A stretch of 64,000 bases of DNA, taken from contig PHEY01000003.1 in the NCBI GenBank assembly GCA_002841335.1, forward strand, positions 176,196-240,195, read 5' to 3'. Both the position numbers and the translations under genes were made by a program. Of the stretch, positions 1-8,874 are shown in pieces. Numbering within the stretch: position 1 is the stretch's first letter; every line of letters begins with the position of its first letter. The DNA is from Actinobacteria bacterium HGW-Actinobacteria-2 (GTDB lineage: Bacteria; Actinomycetota; Actinomycetes; Propionibacteriales; Propionibacteriaceae). The notes beneath the pieces are model-generated. The model did no database searches. It was not told the DNA's origin and worked only from the letters and a program-made list of their open reading frames with translations.

Positions 1-1584
1 GGCGGCCACCTCGGCAGGAATGCTGGCCGGTGCGCCGTTGTCCGTCCCGGCCCAGCTGATCTGCAGGTCGACCGGGAAGTGCCCCTCGATCTGATCCAGC
101 ACCGTGGCCCGCAAGCTTGCCGTGGCCACCTGCAAGGTGACCATCAAGCCGATGGCCAGCATCAACGCGGTCGCCGTCGCCGTAGCCCGGCGCGGATTGC
201 GCTCAGCGTTGTTGGCAGCCAATCGAGCCACCGGACCGAACCGCCGCACCAACGTCCCACTGACGCGCAGCAGGCCGGGCACGAACAGAGGTCCACCGAA
301 GAGCACCGCAGAGGCGATCAGTGCGCCCGCGCCGATCGCGATCAGCAGGGCGTATTCCCCGCCGATGGTCAGCGAGACTGCAGCCAGAGCCCCGCCCGCG
401 GCCAGCAGCAGCCCACACACCAGCACCCGCGCCACCGACCATGCGCGGCGCTCGTCGGCGCCGAGCGCCGGCTGCAACGCCTCCAGCGGCATCACCTTCG
501 TGCCTCGGATCACCGGGACGACCGCAGCGATCACCGTCGCCAGGACGCCGATGGTCAGCGCGAGGGTCAACTGCCACCAGGGAAGTGCCAGCCCCCAGAA
601 CAAAGCGGAGCTCCACGCGGTGAGGCCGACCGCCAACCCGGCGCCCATCGCCAGGCCGAGCAGCGAACCGACCACTCCCAACACGCCGGCTTCGGCGAAG
701 AAGCGCGTCCGCACCTGGGCACCGCTGGCGCCGACAGCGCGCAACAGGCCGATCTGGCGGCGTCGCTGAGCCAAGGTGATCGAGAACGTGTTGGCGATCG
801 TGATCATGCCCACCACGACGGCCACCGCACCGAAGGCCCACAACACATTGGCGAACACATCGAAATCGCCGGCGAGCTTGGCAACCGCCTCGTCCCGGAC
901 GACCTGGCCCGGCTTGGCCACGACCTTGGGGCTGAGCGCGGCCAGCTTCGGGTTCAAGGCGGCAGTCACCGCGGCGATGTCGGTGCCCGGAGCCACCTTG
1001 ATCGCCCATTGGGTAGCCAGATCGGCCTCGGCGCCGGCCGACTTCAGCAAGGCATCAGAGGCGTAGCCGGTCTTCACGAAAAAGCCGCTCGGCTCGTTGG
1101 TGAGACCGACGACAGTCACCTCCTGGTGACCGCCGGCCACGCGCAGCGGCTGGTTCAGCTGAGCGCCCAGCGCCTGGGCGGCCGCACCACTCAAGGCGAT
1201 CTCTGTCGGTCCGACGGGCCAATGCCCGACGGTGATCGTGGCCCAGCGCAGCGGCTCGGGTGGGACGCTCACCAGATTGAGCATCTGCGAGGCGACCCCA
1301 CCGGTGAGGATGGTCGACGTCCGCAGCACCGGGGCGTAGGCGGCGATGCCGGGCTGGGCGGCGAGCACCGTCGCGATGCCCTTCACCTCGGAGTCGGCCG
1401 ATACGGTGACCACGATGTCGGCGGACGCGATCGCGACGTTGGTCGCCTTGCCCTGCGCCTGACCTTCGGTGGCCACCAGGATGGCCGAACCGCTGAGGAA
1501 GGCCACCGCGATCGCGATGGCGATCAGTGTCGAGATGAAGCGGCCCGGATGGTGCCGCACTTCAGAAAGCGCTTGTCGAAACAT
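1..1584 (-). CDS. ABC transporter permease, FtsX/MacB type (partial, runs off left edge)
   Basis: Inner-membrane permease half of a MacB/LolC-like exporter. Translating leftwards from the ATG at 1584 gives an unbroken frame to the window edge: a cytoplasmic N-terminus (MFRQALSEVRHHPGRF), a first membrane segment at about residues 16-36 (STLIAIAIAVAFLSG), a long extracytoplasmic region, then an FtsX-type block around residues 245-400 (FGAVAVVVGMITIANTFSI, followed by LAQRRRQIGLLRAVGAS) and a second repeat of membrane segments. The ATG overlaps the stop of the ATPase gene upstream (ATGA), so the two are translationally coupled. At least 528 residues are present and the C-terminus is missing. 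What it exports cannot be told from sequence. Confidence 0.9.
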   Translation of the reverse strand, partial: MFRQALSEVRHHPGRFISTLIAIAIAVAFLSGSAILVATEGQAQGKATNVAIASADIVVTVSADSEVKGIATVLAAQPGIAAYAPVLRTSTILTGGVASQMLNLVSVPPEPLRWATITVGHWPVGPTEIALSGAAAQALGAQLNQPLRVAGGHQEVTVVGLTNEPSGFFVKTGYASDALLKSAGAEADLATQWAIKVAPGTDIAAVTAALNPKLAALSPKVVAKPGQVVRDEAVAKLAGDFDVFANVLWAFGAVAVVVGMITIANTFSITLAQRRRQIGLLRAVGASGAQVRTRFFAEAGVLGVVGSLLGLAMGAGLAVGLTAWSSALFWGLALPWWQLTLALTIGVLATVIAAVVPVIRGTKVMPLEALQPALGADERRAWSVARVLVCGLLLAAGGALAAVSLTIGGEYALLIAIGAGALIASAVLFGGPLFVPGLLRVSGTLVRRFGPVARLAANNAERNPRRATATATALMLAIGLMVTLQVATASLRATVLDQIEGHFPVDLQISWAGTDNGAPASIPAEVAA

Positions 1585-2333
1585 CAGGCGCCCAGCTTCG
1601 CCATGGCAGCCATGATCTGCTCCGCGCTCGGCGCGTCCAGATCGTCGACGACCTGTCCGTCACTGAGCAGGACGGTGCGGTCGGCGAACGCGGCGGCGTT
1701 CGGGTCGTGGGTGACCATGACGATGGTCTGGCCCAGCTCACGACAGGTCTGCCGCAGGTAGCCGAGCAGGTCGTGGCTGGCGCGGGAATCCAGCGCGCCG
1801 GTGGGCTCGTCGGCGAAGACCACCGCCGGGGAGGTGACCAGGGCGCGGGCAATCGCCACACGCTGCTGCTGGCCACCGGATAGCTGTGAGGGAAGGTGCT
1901 TCAGCCGATCACCGAGCCGCAAGGACGTCACCAGGCGAGCGAACAGGTCGTGGTCGGGCTTGCGTCCGGCCAGGTCGAGGGGCAGCAGGATGTTCTGCTC
2001 AGCGGTCAGCGTGGGCAGCAGATTGAACGCCTGGAAGATGAAGCCCACGGCGTCGCGGCGGACCCGGGTCAGCTGGCGGTCGTTCAACGCCGACAAGTTG
2101 TTGCCGCCCAGCATCACCAGCCCGGACGTGGGCCGATCCAACCCGGCCAGGCAGTGCATCAAGGTCGACTTGCCCGAGCCGGACGGCCCCATGATCGCGG
2201 TGAACGAGCCGGACGCGAAGGCGACGTCCACCCCGTCCAGGGCGCGGACTTCTGCCTCCCCGGTGCCGTAGAACTTCGTCAGTTGGCTGGCTGAGGCGAT
2301 GGGCGCGGACAGCGCGCTCGCAGGCAGGGACAT
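1584..2333 (-). CDS. ABC transporter ATP-binding protein, MacB/LolD family
   Basis: ATPase subunit that powers the permease encoded immediately downstream. At 249 residues it has the family's usual length. Visible motifs are Walker A GPSGSGKST at about 49-57, the Q-loop (GFIFQAFNLL, near 98-107), the signature LSGGQQQR at 151-158, Walker B VVFADEPTGALD at 171-182 and the switch His in MVTHDP. The order ATPase then FtsX permease, with an ATGA overlap, is typical of MacB-like export or antimicrobial-peptide-resistance systems. No two-component regulator lies nearby in the window. The start at 2333 gives a short N-terminal lead before the nucleotide-binding domain. Confidence 0.93.
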   Translation of the reverse strand: MSLPASALSAPIASASQLTKFYGTGEAEVRALDGVDVAFASGSFTAIMGPSGSGKSTLMHCLAGLDRPTSGLVMLGGNNLSALNDRQLTRVRRDAVGFIFQAFNLLPTLTAEQNILLPLDLAGRKPDHDLFARLVTSLRLGDRLKHLPSQLSGGQQQRVAIARALVTSPAVVFADEPTGALDSRASHDLLGYLRQTCRELGQTIVMVTHDPNAAAFADRTVLLSDGQVVDDLDAPSAEQIMAAMAKLGA

Positions 2334-2373
2334 GGGTCACTCCAGGGTCGATGGGTTCAGCATCCGTTGGCCC

Positions 2374-2417
2374 ACGCGTGCCGCGCGGGCAGGATCATCG
2401 CCAGCCTAGGCACGCGT
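2374..2417. promoter_or_regulatory. 9-bp inverted repeat upstream of the ABC exporter genes
   Basis: ACGCGTGCC (2374-2382) and its perfect reverse complement GGCACGCGT (2409-2417) are separated by 26 nt. They lie 41-84 nt upstream of the ATPase start, where promoter and operator elements are expected. It may be a repressor site, but no regulator is encoded beside it. Confidence 0.3.
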
Positions 2418-2471
2418 CCGCGCGGACCAATCGTCCTCGCAGGCAGCCCAGATCGTCCCTGAGGAGGAGAT

Positions 2472-3560
2472 TCAGTCGCCGCCGTCGAAGCCGTCGAAGA
2501 CGTCCCCGATGCCTTCGGTGATGCCGTCCAGGCCTGAGAAGTCGGCGAAGTCGGCGAACTCGGTGGTGAGGCTGTCGAAGATGCCGAAGTCGGCGCTGAA
2601 CAAGTCGAGGATCATCACGGTCTGCAGGGCGTCGCCCAGTACCAACCAGTCGAAGGTGTCCAACTCGCCGGACGGGTCGGCCCGCAGCGCCTCACTGAAC
2701 ACGGTGCGCCAATGATCGACCACGCCGAAGACCATGGCGTAGGGCAGATAGCGGCCGAAGGTGTCGATACCGACCTCGAACTTCAACTGCTCGGCCTCCG
2801 CGGTGGCCAGGTACTGCTTGAAGCCCTCGCACTGCACCCGGACGGCGTAGCCCTCCGCGCTCAGCGGCTCGGGCAGCTTGCGGGTGAGCCCCCAGAAGGT
2901 TGCGCCGCCGACCGCGAGACCGATGCCGATGAAACCAGCGCCGAACCAGAACAGTGCGGCCAACCCGATCACGATCATCGTCGGGCCCACCGACGTGATC
3001 GACCACGACGAGGCCGAGCTGAGGTGACGCAACCAACGGCGATCGGCAGCTTCACCCAGCAAAGTGTCAGAGGCCGACTTCACTCCGGGCTCGCGGCGAA
3101 ACGCCGACAGCGTGGTGGCAGGACCGGCACCGAAGGCCGCGGCCAACAACTCCTCCTCCGTCGGGCTCAGCGGCTCGTTCGGAGGCTGGGGGGCGGCGTA
3201 CAACTGCCAGTCGTACGGCTTGGAGCCGGCACTGTGCGCGAGTGGATGCAGGGTCAGCCAGCCCCGCTGGGCCAGATCGATCAAGGTGGCCGACAGTTCC
3301 ACCGGGTCGACTCGTCCGTCGATGGCGACGCCGGCCAGGCCGGGACGCACGCCGTCCGGCGGGTTGAAGCGGACGGCTACCGGCGGCTGCTGGCCTCGGC
3401 GGACGTGTCGACGCGCGACCTGCTGACCCGGGGCCGGCAACAGCCCGGGGATCAGACCCTCGAAGGTTTCGTCCCGGCGCAGGAACCGCACGGCGAAGCC
3501 GGCGACGGCGGCAGCGATCGCGATGAAGGCAGCGATGATGACTGTCATGGGCCCCATCAT
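2472..3560 (-). CDS. DUF2207-like membrane protein (C-terminal half only)
   Basis: Predicted membrane protein of about 362 residues with an N-terminal membrane segment (TVIIAAFIAIAAAVAGF), a cytoplasmic winged-helix-like stretch (VDPVELSATLIDLAQRGWLTL) as in the C-terminal part of DUF2207 proteins, two close membrane segments around residues 195-235 (VGPTMIVIGLAALFWFG) and a Gly/Asp-rich end (FDGFDGGD). DUF2207 proteins normally carry an N-terminal extracytoplasmic beta domain of about 200 residues, which is absent here. Start choice is uncertain: ATGs lie at 3560, 3557 and 3548, and none has a convincing ribosome site. Function is unknown. It is divergent from sdaA. Confidence 0.75.
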   Translation of the reverse strand: MMGPMTVIIAAFIAIAAAVAGFAVRFLRRDETFEGLIPGLLPAPGQQVARRHVRRGQQPPVAVRFNPPDGVRPGLAGVAIDGRVDPVELSATLIDLAQRGWLTLHPLAHSAGSKPYDWQLYAAPQPPNEPLSPTEEELLAAAFGAGPATTLSAFRREPGVKSASDTLLGEAADRRWLRHLSSASSWSITSVGPTMIVIGLAALFWFGAGFIGIGLAVGGATFWGLTRKLPEPLSAEGYAVRVQCEGFKQYLATAEAEQLKFEVGIDTFGRYLPYAMVFGVVDHWRTVFSEALRADPSGELDTFDWLVLGDALQTVMILDLFSADFGIFDSLTTEFADFADFSGLDGITEGIGDVFDGFDGGD

Positions 3561-3673
3561 GACTGATCGCGCGAAATTGGTCGCCACTCGGCGGGTCCCG
3601 TCAAGGCGCCCCACGGTGCCTTGATTACGCCGAATGACCCGCAGGAGCCACCGGGGCGGCTAGCCTGAGGCGT

Positions 3674-5047
3674 ATGGCGCTGAGCGTCTTTGATCTGTTT
3701 CGCGTGGGCATCGGCCCCTCGTCCTCCCACACCGTCGGGCCAATGAAGGCCGCCGGACGGTTCGCTGCCGCGCTCGCCGAGAGCGGGCTGCTGGATCAGG
3801 TGGCAGGAGTGAAGGCCGAACTGTTCGGCTCGCTGGGTGCGACCGGGCATGGCCACGGCAGTGTGGACGCGGTCGTCCTGGGTTTGGCCGGGCATGACCC
3901 CCAAACCGTTGACCCGCCGGCGGTGCGTCCGATGGTGGCCGAGGTGCGGGCCGCCAAGCGCTTGATGCTGGCCGGTGGCCGCGAGCTCGTCTTCAATCCC
4001 GATACCGACGTGGTGCTGCACCGGCGCCGCACACTGCCCGTCCATTCCAACGGGATGATCTTCACCGCCTTCGACGCCGACGGCGGGGTGCTGGACGCGC
4101 GGACGTACTACTCGGTGGGTGGCGGCTTCGTGCTGGACGAGTCCCAAACCGGGCCCGGCCGGATCGTCCCGGACGCCACCGAGGTGCCCTACCCGTTCGC
4201 CAGCGGCGCGGAGCTGCTCGCGCATTGTGAGTCCACCGGCTTCTCGGTGGCCCGACTGATGCGCGAGAACGAACGGGTCTGGCGCACCGACGCCGAGATC
4301 GACGCGGGCCTGCTGCACCTGTGGGAAGTGATGGCCGAGTGCATCCACCACGGGCTGGACACCGAAGGCGTCCTGCCGGGCGGACTGAAGGTGCATCGGC
4401 GCGCACCGGAGCTGCTGCACCGGCTGCAGGTGGAGACCGACACCACCGACCCTCTGCGGGGCATGGACTGGATCACCCTCTACGCCCTGGCGGTGAACGA
4501 GGAGAACGCGTCCGGTGGACGCGTGGTCACCGCCCCCACCAACGGCGCGGCCGGGGTGGTGCCGGCGGTGCTGATGTACTACCGGCGCTTCATGCACGGC
4601 GCCGACGAGAAAGGCATCATCCGGTTCCTGCTCACCGCGGGCGCGATCGGTGTGGTGATCAAGGAACTGGCCTCGATCAGCGGCGCCGAGGTGGGCTGCC
4701 AGGGCGAGATCGGCGCGGCCTGCTCGATGGCGGCCGCCGGCATGGCCGCCGTCCTCGGTGGAACCCCTGGTCAGGTGGAGAATGCCGCCGAGATCGGCAT
4801 GGAACACAACCTGGGTCTGACCTGCGATCCGGTGGGCGGGCTGGTGCAGATCCCCTGCATCGAGCGCAACGCGATCGCCGCGGTGAAGGCGGTCACCGCC
4901 GCCCGCACGGCCCTACGCGGCGACGGCCACCACATCGTCAGCTTCGATTCGGTGCTCAAGACCATGCGCCAAACCGGAGCCGATATGAGCGTGAAGTACA
5001 AGGAGACCGCGCGCGCCGGCTTGGCCGTCAACGTGATTGAGTGCTGA
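3674..5047 (+). CDS. sdaA: L-serine ammonia-lyase (L-serine dehydratase, iron-sulfur type)
   Basis: Deaminates L-serine to pyruvate and ammonia with an oxygen-sensitive [4Fe-4S] cluster. At 457 residues it is the single-chain form: beta domain about 1-155 (starting [20 protein letters not shown]) and alpha domain about 180-457. Candidate cluster cysteines are in [10 protein letters not shown] (near 340-350), LTCDP (382) and IPC (394). The protein ends in VIEC. In this family a C-terminal Cys tail is known to loop into the active site and ligate the cluster in the resting enzyme, so the terminal Cys is meaningful. It is transcribed alone, divergent from the DUF2207 gene. No riboswitch is visible upstream. 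Confidence 0.97.
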   Translation: MALSVFDLFRVGIGPSSSHTVGPMKAAGRFAAALAESGLLDQVAGVKAELFGSLGATGHGHGSVDAVVLGLAGHDPQTVDPPAVRPMVAEVRAAKRLMLAGGRELVFNPDTDVVLHRRRTLPVHSNGMIFTAFDADGGVLDARTYYSVGGGFVLDESQTGPGRIVPDATEVPYPFASGAELLAHCESTGFSVARLMRENERVWRTDAEIDAGLLHLWEVMAECIHHGLDTEGVLPGGLKVHRRAPELLHRLQVETDTTDPLRGMDWITLYALAVNEENASGGRVVTAPTNGAAGVVPAVLMYYRRFMHGADEKGIIRFLLTAGAIGVVIKELASISGAEVGCQGEIGAACSMAAAGMAAVLGGTPGQVENAAEIGMEHNLGLTCDPVGGLVQIPCIERNAIAAVKAVTAARTALRGDGHHIVSFDSVLKTMRQTGADMSVKYKETARAGLAVNVIEC

Positions 5048-5103
5048 TTCGCCTCCCCGGACGTCGCGAGACCGGTGTTCACGCAACCCGGTACCCTCCA
5101 ACC

Positions 5104-5376
5104 ATGAGGAAAGAGCGACGCGTGTTGGAGTTCCTGGGGGTGGTCGGGCTCGTCGGCCTCGTGCTGTTCGGCCTGGATTTCGTCGGCAGCCAAGGACAGA
5201 TCTCGATGCTCGGGCTGGTGAGTCAGTTCTTCATCATGATCGGCGTGATGGCGGGGCTGGGCTTGCTCATTGTGGACCGGATCACCGTCCGCCAAGACCT
5301 GATTCTCGAGCAGCTGGCAGAGTTGAAGCGGGCGCAGGCTGAGCTGGCCGCGACCAAGGTGGCGTCGCAGTCCTGA
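5104..5376 (+). CDS. Small membrane protein with two membrane segments and a coiled tail
   Basis: A 90-residue protein. MRKERR is followed by two hydrophobic segments (FLGVVGLVGLVLFGLDFVG and MLGLVSQFFIMIGVMAGLGL), then a charged helical tail (LILEQLAELKRAQAELAAT) that could form a coiled coil. I chose the ATG at 5104 because the sequence before it in this frame is non-conserved-looking and overlaps the sdaA end. The start lies 57 nt after the sdaA stop with no clear ribosome site, so a leaderless or coupled message is possible. Not recognised beyond being a small actinobacterial membrane protein. Confidence 0.7.
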   Translation: MRKERRVLEFLGVVGLVGLVLFGLDFVGSQGQISMLGLVSQFFIMIGVMAGLGLLIVDRITVRQDLILEQLAELKRAQAELAATKVASQS

Positions 5377-5448
5377 GAGCGCTGCGGTAGAGCTGGGGTG
5401 ACGCTCCCGGGTCGTAGAATGATGCGATCAGCAAAGGAGCTTGTCACG

Positions 5449-6489
5449 ATGCCCATTCTCGACGCCTACGCCCCCGACTCGAACCGCTACGACGGACGGA
5501 TGCCCTACCGGAGGGTGGGTCGCACCGGTCTGAAACTGCCGGCGGTCTCGCTGGGCCTGTGGCACAACTTCGGCGACGACGTGGCCTTCGCCACCCAGCG
5601 CGCCACCCTGCGCCGAGCGTTCGAGCTGGGCGTCACCCACTTCGATCTCGCCAACAACTACGGCCCGCCCTACGGCGCGGCCGAGACCAACTTCGGACGG
5701 CACTTCCGCGAGGACTTCAAGGGTTACCGCGATGAGCTGATCATCTCCAGCAAGGCCGGGTGGGACATGTGGCCCGGGCCCTACGGCGACCTCGGCTCGC
5801 GCAAGTACCTGTTGGCCTCGCTCGACCAGTCGCTGGCCCGGATGGGCCTGGACTACGTCGACATCTTCTACCACCACCACTTCGACCCCACCACGCCTAT
5901 GGAAGAGACCATGGCGGCGCTCGATACCGCCGTGCGACAAGGCAAAGCGCTCTATGTGGGGATCTCGTCCTACTCCGGTGAACGCACCCGGCAAGCGATG
6001 GCGCTGGCCAAGGAAATGGGCACGCCGCTGGTGATCCACCAGCCGTCCTACTCGATGCTGAACCGCTGGATCGAAGAAGACCTGCTCGACGTCCTGGACG
6101 AGGTCGGCATGGGCTGCATCGCCTTCTCGCCGCTCGCCCAAGGCATGCTCACCAACAAGTACCTGGGCGGAGTCCCAGCAGATTCGCGGGCCGCGCAGGA
6201 CAAGTCGCTGTCGACCGACCTGCTCACCGAACAGAACCTGACCCACATTCGCGCCCTCAACGATTTGGCCGCCGAACGCGGCCAAACCCTGGCGCAGATG
6301 GCGATCGCCTGGGCGCTGCGCGACGAGCGGGTCACCTCGGCGCTGATCGGGGCGTCCAGTGTGAAGCAACTCGAAGACAGCCTCGGTGCGGTGAGCAACC
6401 TGAGCTTCAGCGACGCTGAACTGGAGCGTATCGATGCCTACGCCGTCGACGGCGGCATCAACTTGTGGGCTCGGCCGAGCTCGGCCTAG
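5449..6489 (+). CDS. Aldo/keto reductase, YghZ (L-glyceraldehyde 3-phosphate reductase) type
   Basis: NADPH-dependent aldo/keto reductase of 346 residues. The TIM-barrel signatures are clear: THFDLANNYGP with the catalytic Tyr near residue 69, SKAGWDMWPGPYG with the catalytic Lys near 102, and the substrate-site His in FYHHHFDPTTPMEETM near 143. The SKAG(Y/W)DMWPGPYG string is characteristic of the YghZ/MgrA subfamily, which reduces methylglyoxal and L-glyceraldehyde 3-phosphate. The ATG at 5449 is preceded by AAAGGAG at good spacing, so the upstream in-frame codons are not used. Its stop overlaps the convergent DinB gene by 4 nt. Confidence 0.93.
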   Translation: MPILDAYAPDSNRYDGRMPYRRVGRTGLKLPAVSLGLWHNFGDDVAFATQRATLRRAFELGVTHFDLANNYGPPYGAAETNFGRHFREDFKGYRDELIISSKAGWDMWPGPYGDLGSRKYLLASLDQSLARMGLDYVDIFYHHHFDPTTPMEETMAALDTAVRQGKALYVGISSYSGERTRQAMALAKEMGTPLVIHQPSYSMLNRWIEEDLLDVLDEVGMGCIAFSPLAQGMLTNKYLGGVPADSRAAQDKSLSTDLLTEQNLTHIRALNDLAAERGQTLAQMAIAWALRDERVTSALIGASSVKQLEDSLGAVSNLSFSDAELERIDAYAVDGGINLWARPSSA

Positions 6490-7001
6490 TAGCCGATGCT
6501 CCAATCGGAAACCACGCCACGGACGTAGGCGGCTTGGCCGAGGTGGGCGACAGCGTCGTCAATGATGCTGACCAGCCGTACCCCGCGGATGACCGGCGGA
6601 TCCCAGCGAGTGTCGACCACCTCGTCCAACTCGGGGGCGATCGCGAGGTAGCCGACCAGTTCGGCCACGGCGGCATCCAGGTAGGCAGCCAACAAGGCCG
6701 GATCACTCACCCGCAGTGCGGCGACCTCAGCCACCGAGTCGCCGAAACCGATCTCGTCCGCGCCACGGTCAACACCGAGGCGCTGCGCCCAGTCGTCGCG
6801 AACCCATACCTGGTCGTCTCCGCTGAGGGCGGCCAGCTGGGAGTCGAGTTGGCGGGCGGCATGCCACACTAACCAGGCGATCGAGTTGCCCCGTCCGGCC
6901 GGTTGGGCGTGGAGAGTCTGCGAGTCGATCCCGGAGAGGGCCTGCTGAGCCGCACCCGGGATCCGGCCGGCAGCTTCGATCAGAATCTGCGACGCATCCA
7001 T
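6486..7001 (-). CDS. DinB/DUF664-family protein (mycothiol-transferase fold)
   Basis: A 171-residue four-helix protein of the DinB/YfiT-like superfamily, whose actinobacterial members include mycothiol- or bacillithiol-dependent transferases and isomerases. The expected metal-binding His positions are visible in IAWLVWHAARQLDSQ (about residues 45-59) and DDAVAHLGQAAYVRG (about 148-162). The opening MDASQILIEAAGRIP is typical. Substrate is unknown. It is convergent with the aldo/keto reductase, and its stop overlaps that of the reductase. The upstream side is the 325-bp gene-free stretch containing a 165-bp repeat element. Confidence 0.82.
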   Translation of the reverse strand: MDASQILIEAAGRIPGAAQQALSGIDSQTLHAQPAGRGNSIAWLVWHAARQLDSQLAALSGDDQVWVRDDWAQRLGVDRGADEIGFGDSVAEVAALRVSDPALLAAYLDAAVAELVGYLAIAPELDEVVDTRWDPPVIRGVRLVSIIDDAVAHLGQAAYVRGVVSDWSIGY

Positions 7002-7153
7002 GGCGCCATTGTGCCAAGGCCGCCGTCGTCATCGCGGAAATGACCTGTGCCCAACACGTCCTGGCAGTCACCGACGCGATGCAGCTCAGCCGCAGGGAGG
7101 GATCCAGGTCAGGGCTCTCGTACAGGGGTCGCCGCCACACCGCTGCACCGGAA

Positions 7154-7318
7154 CTCGCGGATTGGCGAAGGTTTTGGAGCGGGTGCGCCGACACCAACCC
7201 ACAAGTCGCGGATCTGTGAGGGTTCTGACGCGCGAAATCGACCGCAAAACGTGCACGAATCCGCGGGTGAGCTCTGGAGCCAAGCTGACCCCTCTCATCA
7301 CCTCACTGAATCCGCGAC
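7154..7318. repeat. 165-bp four-module intergenic element, copy 1
   Basis: The gene-free stretch 7002-7326 holds four versions of a ~26-nt module (core CGCGGAT-N5-GAAGGTT-TGA/G): forward at 7154-7179 and 7205-7230, and reverse at 7244-7268 and 7292-7318. Module spacing within each pair is 51 nt. Copy 2 at 45658-45822 aligns over the whole 165 bp without gaps in module position. No open frame or tRNA explains it. It lies directly after the 3' end of a minus-strand gene (mtnN), so a role in termination, RNA structure or protein binding is possible. Confidence 0.75.
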
Positions 7319-7326
7319 TTGGAGGC

Positions 7327-8061
7327 TCAGCCGAGATTGCGCAGCAACTCCAACACCAGGTCGCGGGCGTACGGGGCCGCCACCTGTTCCAGGAAGGCAG
7401 CGAAATCCAGCGCCGCGTCATGGTCGGCCCGGTCGGAGATCGTCCGGGCAAGGGCGAATGGGACGCCGGCCGTCCGGCACACCTGGGCGACCGCGGCACC
7501 TTCCATTTCCACGGCCAAGGCGTCGGGCAAGGCGGCTTGAAGCGCATCGGAGGCAGCGGCCGAGCCGATGAACTGGTCGCCGGAGATGACCAATCCTCGA
7601 TGCGCTCGTCCGGCCGGCAGCCCGAGGTGGGCCAGATCGGGCCGGTGTTCGGCGCAGACGGCCTCCGCGGCGGCGCTGAGCAGATCGGTCAGCGCAGGAT
7701 CGGTCGGGATGCGGCTCTGGCCGACCCCGGGAAGCACCCACTGCGGCCACAACGGACGGGCATCGAAGTCGTGTTGAAGCAACTCCGTGGCGACCACCAC
7801 GTCGCCGGGCGCCGAGTCACCCAGGCCGCCGGCGGTACCCACCATGATCATGGTGTCGCAGGTGGTGGCCAGCAGCGCCGACGTGGCCGCGGCGGCCACC
7901 TTGCCGACCCCGGATTGAGCCAGCACGACCGGACGGCCCGCCAGCGTGCAGTGATGCAGCGGGCGGCCAGCGAGAACCTGAGTGGTGACCGGACCCTCGG
8001 CGTGGGCGGCGACCATGATCGCGGCCAACTCCTGCTCCATCGCAGCGATGATCCCGATCAT
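7327..8061 (-). CDS. mtnN: 5'-methylthioadenosine/S-adenosylhomocysteine nucleosidase
   Basis: Cytosolic enzyme that hydrolyses 5'-methylthioadenosine and S-adenosylhomocysteine to adenine and the thioribose product, recycling methylation and polyamine by-products. At 244 residues it has the family's length. Signatures are MIGIIAAMEQEL with the catalytic Glu at the N-terminus, GVGKVAAAA, VGTAGGL, the purine/ribose motif VEMEGAAVAQV and the catalytic Asp in TISDRADHDA. I chose the ATG at 8061 because it begins exactly at the family N-terminus and follows AAGAGGA. The gene stands alone, with the 165-bp repeat element just beyond its stop. Confidence 0.93.
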   Translation of the reverse strand: MIGIIAAMEQELAAIMVAAHAEGPVTTQVLAGRPLHHCTLAGRPVVLAQSGVGKVAAAATSALLATTCDTMIMVGTAGGLGDSAPGDVVVATELLQHDFDARPLWPQWVLPGVGQSRIPTDPALTDLLSAAAEAVCAEHRPDLAHLGLPAGRAHRGLVISGDQFIGSAAASDALQAALPDALAVEMEGAAVAQVCRTAGVPFALARTISDRADHDAALDFAAFLEQVAAPYARDLVLELLRNLG

Positions 8062-8205
8062 GCATCCTCTTTCGTCGGTGGCTCCGAGTGGCATCACAGG
8101 ACCATTCCTGGCGTGCCGCACCGCGTAACGTGCCGGGAGGATTATCTCAGCCAGATGCCCCCGCGCCCGGCACGAGGTCAACGGTGCCGGACGCGAGGGG
8201 TGCGA

Positions 8206-8694
8206 CTAGGCGCAGATCTTCTCGGTGACTCGGACGAAGTTCGCCAGTGCCAGTGAGAACTCGCCCACGTGCTGCTGTGCCTCGTCCGCGCTCAACCCGA
8301 CGACCTTCAGCGATGCGGTCTTCAGATCGGCGAAGGTCGGCAGGGCATCCACGGGCAACGCGTTGGCATCGGCCCCGGTGTAGGCCTTCTCGAAGTCGGC
8401 CTGGGAGGCCTTGCCCTGGTTGGCTTTCAGACCGAACACGGTGGCTTCTTGCAGAACGGCGCTGGCGGCCTTGCACTCGGCCGAACTGATGCCGTAGCTC
8501 TTCACGTCGGCTGCCGGATCGACCGTGCTCTGCGCCTGGCTCGGGGCTTGGCTGGGAGCCTCGCTGGGTTGCGTCTCGGGCTGGCTTTGGCTGGGGACAG
8601 GGGCGGGCGGTTGAGCCGGCAGTCCGGGTAGCCCGGCGCAGGCGCTGAGCCCGAGCAGGGCCAGGGTGGCAACCGTCAGTCGAATCGCATTCAC
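8206..8694 (-). CDS. Putative lipoprotein
   Basis: A 162-residue exported lipoprotein. The N-terminus is VNAIRLTVATLALLGLSACAG with lipobox LSAC. A Pro/Ser/Gln-rich linker (about residues 22-55) follows, then a small helical domain with two Cys (SSAECKAAS and the terminal VTEKICA) that may form a disulfide. The start is the GTG at 8694, 4 nt after AGAGGAG. Not assigned to a named family. It resembles small actinobacterial secreted proteins with a Ser/Pro stalk. It stands between mtnN and the ABC-2 exporter genes, with no sign of being in either operon. Confidence 0.75.
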   Translation of the reverse strand: MNAIRLTVATLALLGLSACAGLPGLPAQPPAPVPSQSQPETQPSEAPSQAPSQAQSTVDPAADVKSYGISSAECKAASAVLQEATVFGLKANQGKASQADFEKAYTGADANALPVDALPTFADLKTASLKVVGLSADEAQQHVGEFSLALANFVRVTEKICA

Positions 8695-8874
8695 TTCACT
8701 CCTCTTTCTGCGCTTTCCGGCGCTGGTGCGCAGCAGGTTAGGGCCTGACCAGACGTCGCTGTGATGGCGATAAACAGCCATTTACCGAAAGGGAGTAAGG
8801 CTGCGATCGGTGCCCCTCGGTGGCGCGGTTCGACCCTGTTGACGCAGAGCGAGGTCGGCGTAGGACGAACGCGG

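Noticed and set aside
79..1761. Long plus-strand open frame (560 residues) at the left edge
   Set aside because: It is antisense to the FtsX-type permease and ABC ATPase genes, is rich in Arg/Gly/His and shows no family motifs. It is a GC-driven shadow of the minus-strand genes.
3615..3673. Riboswitch upstream of sdaA
   Set aside because: Only a short CAAGGC/GCCTTG hairpin is present (3602-3623). There is no glycine- or other known aptamer core.
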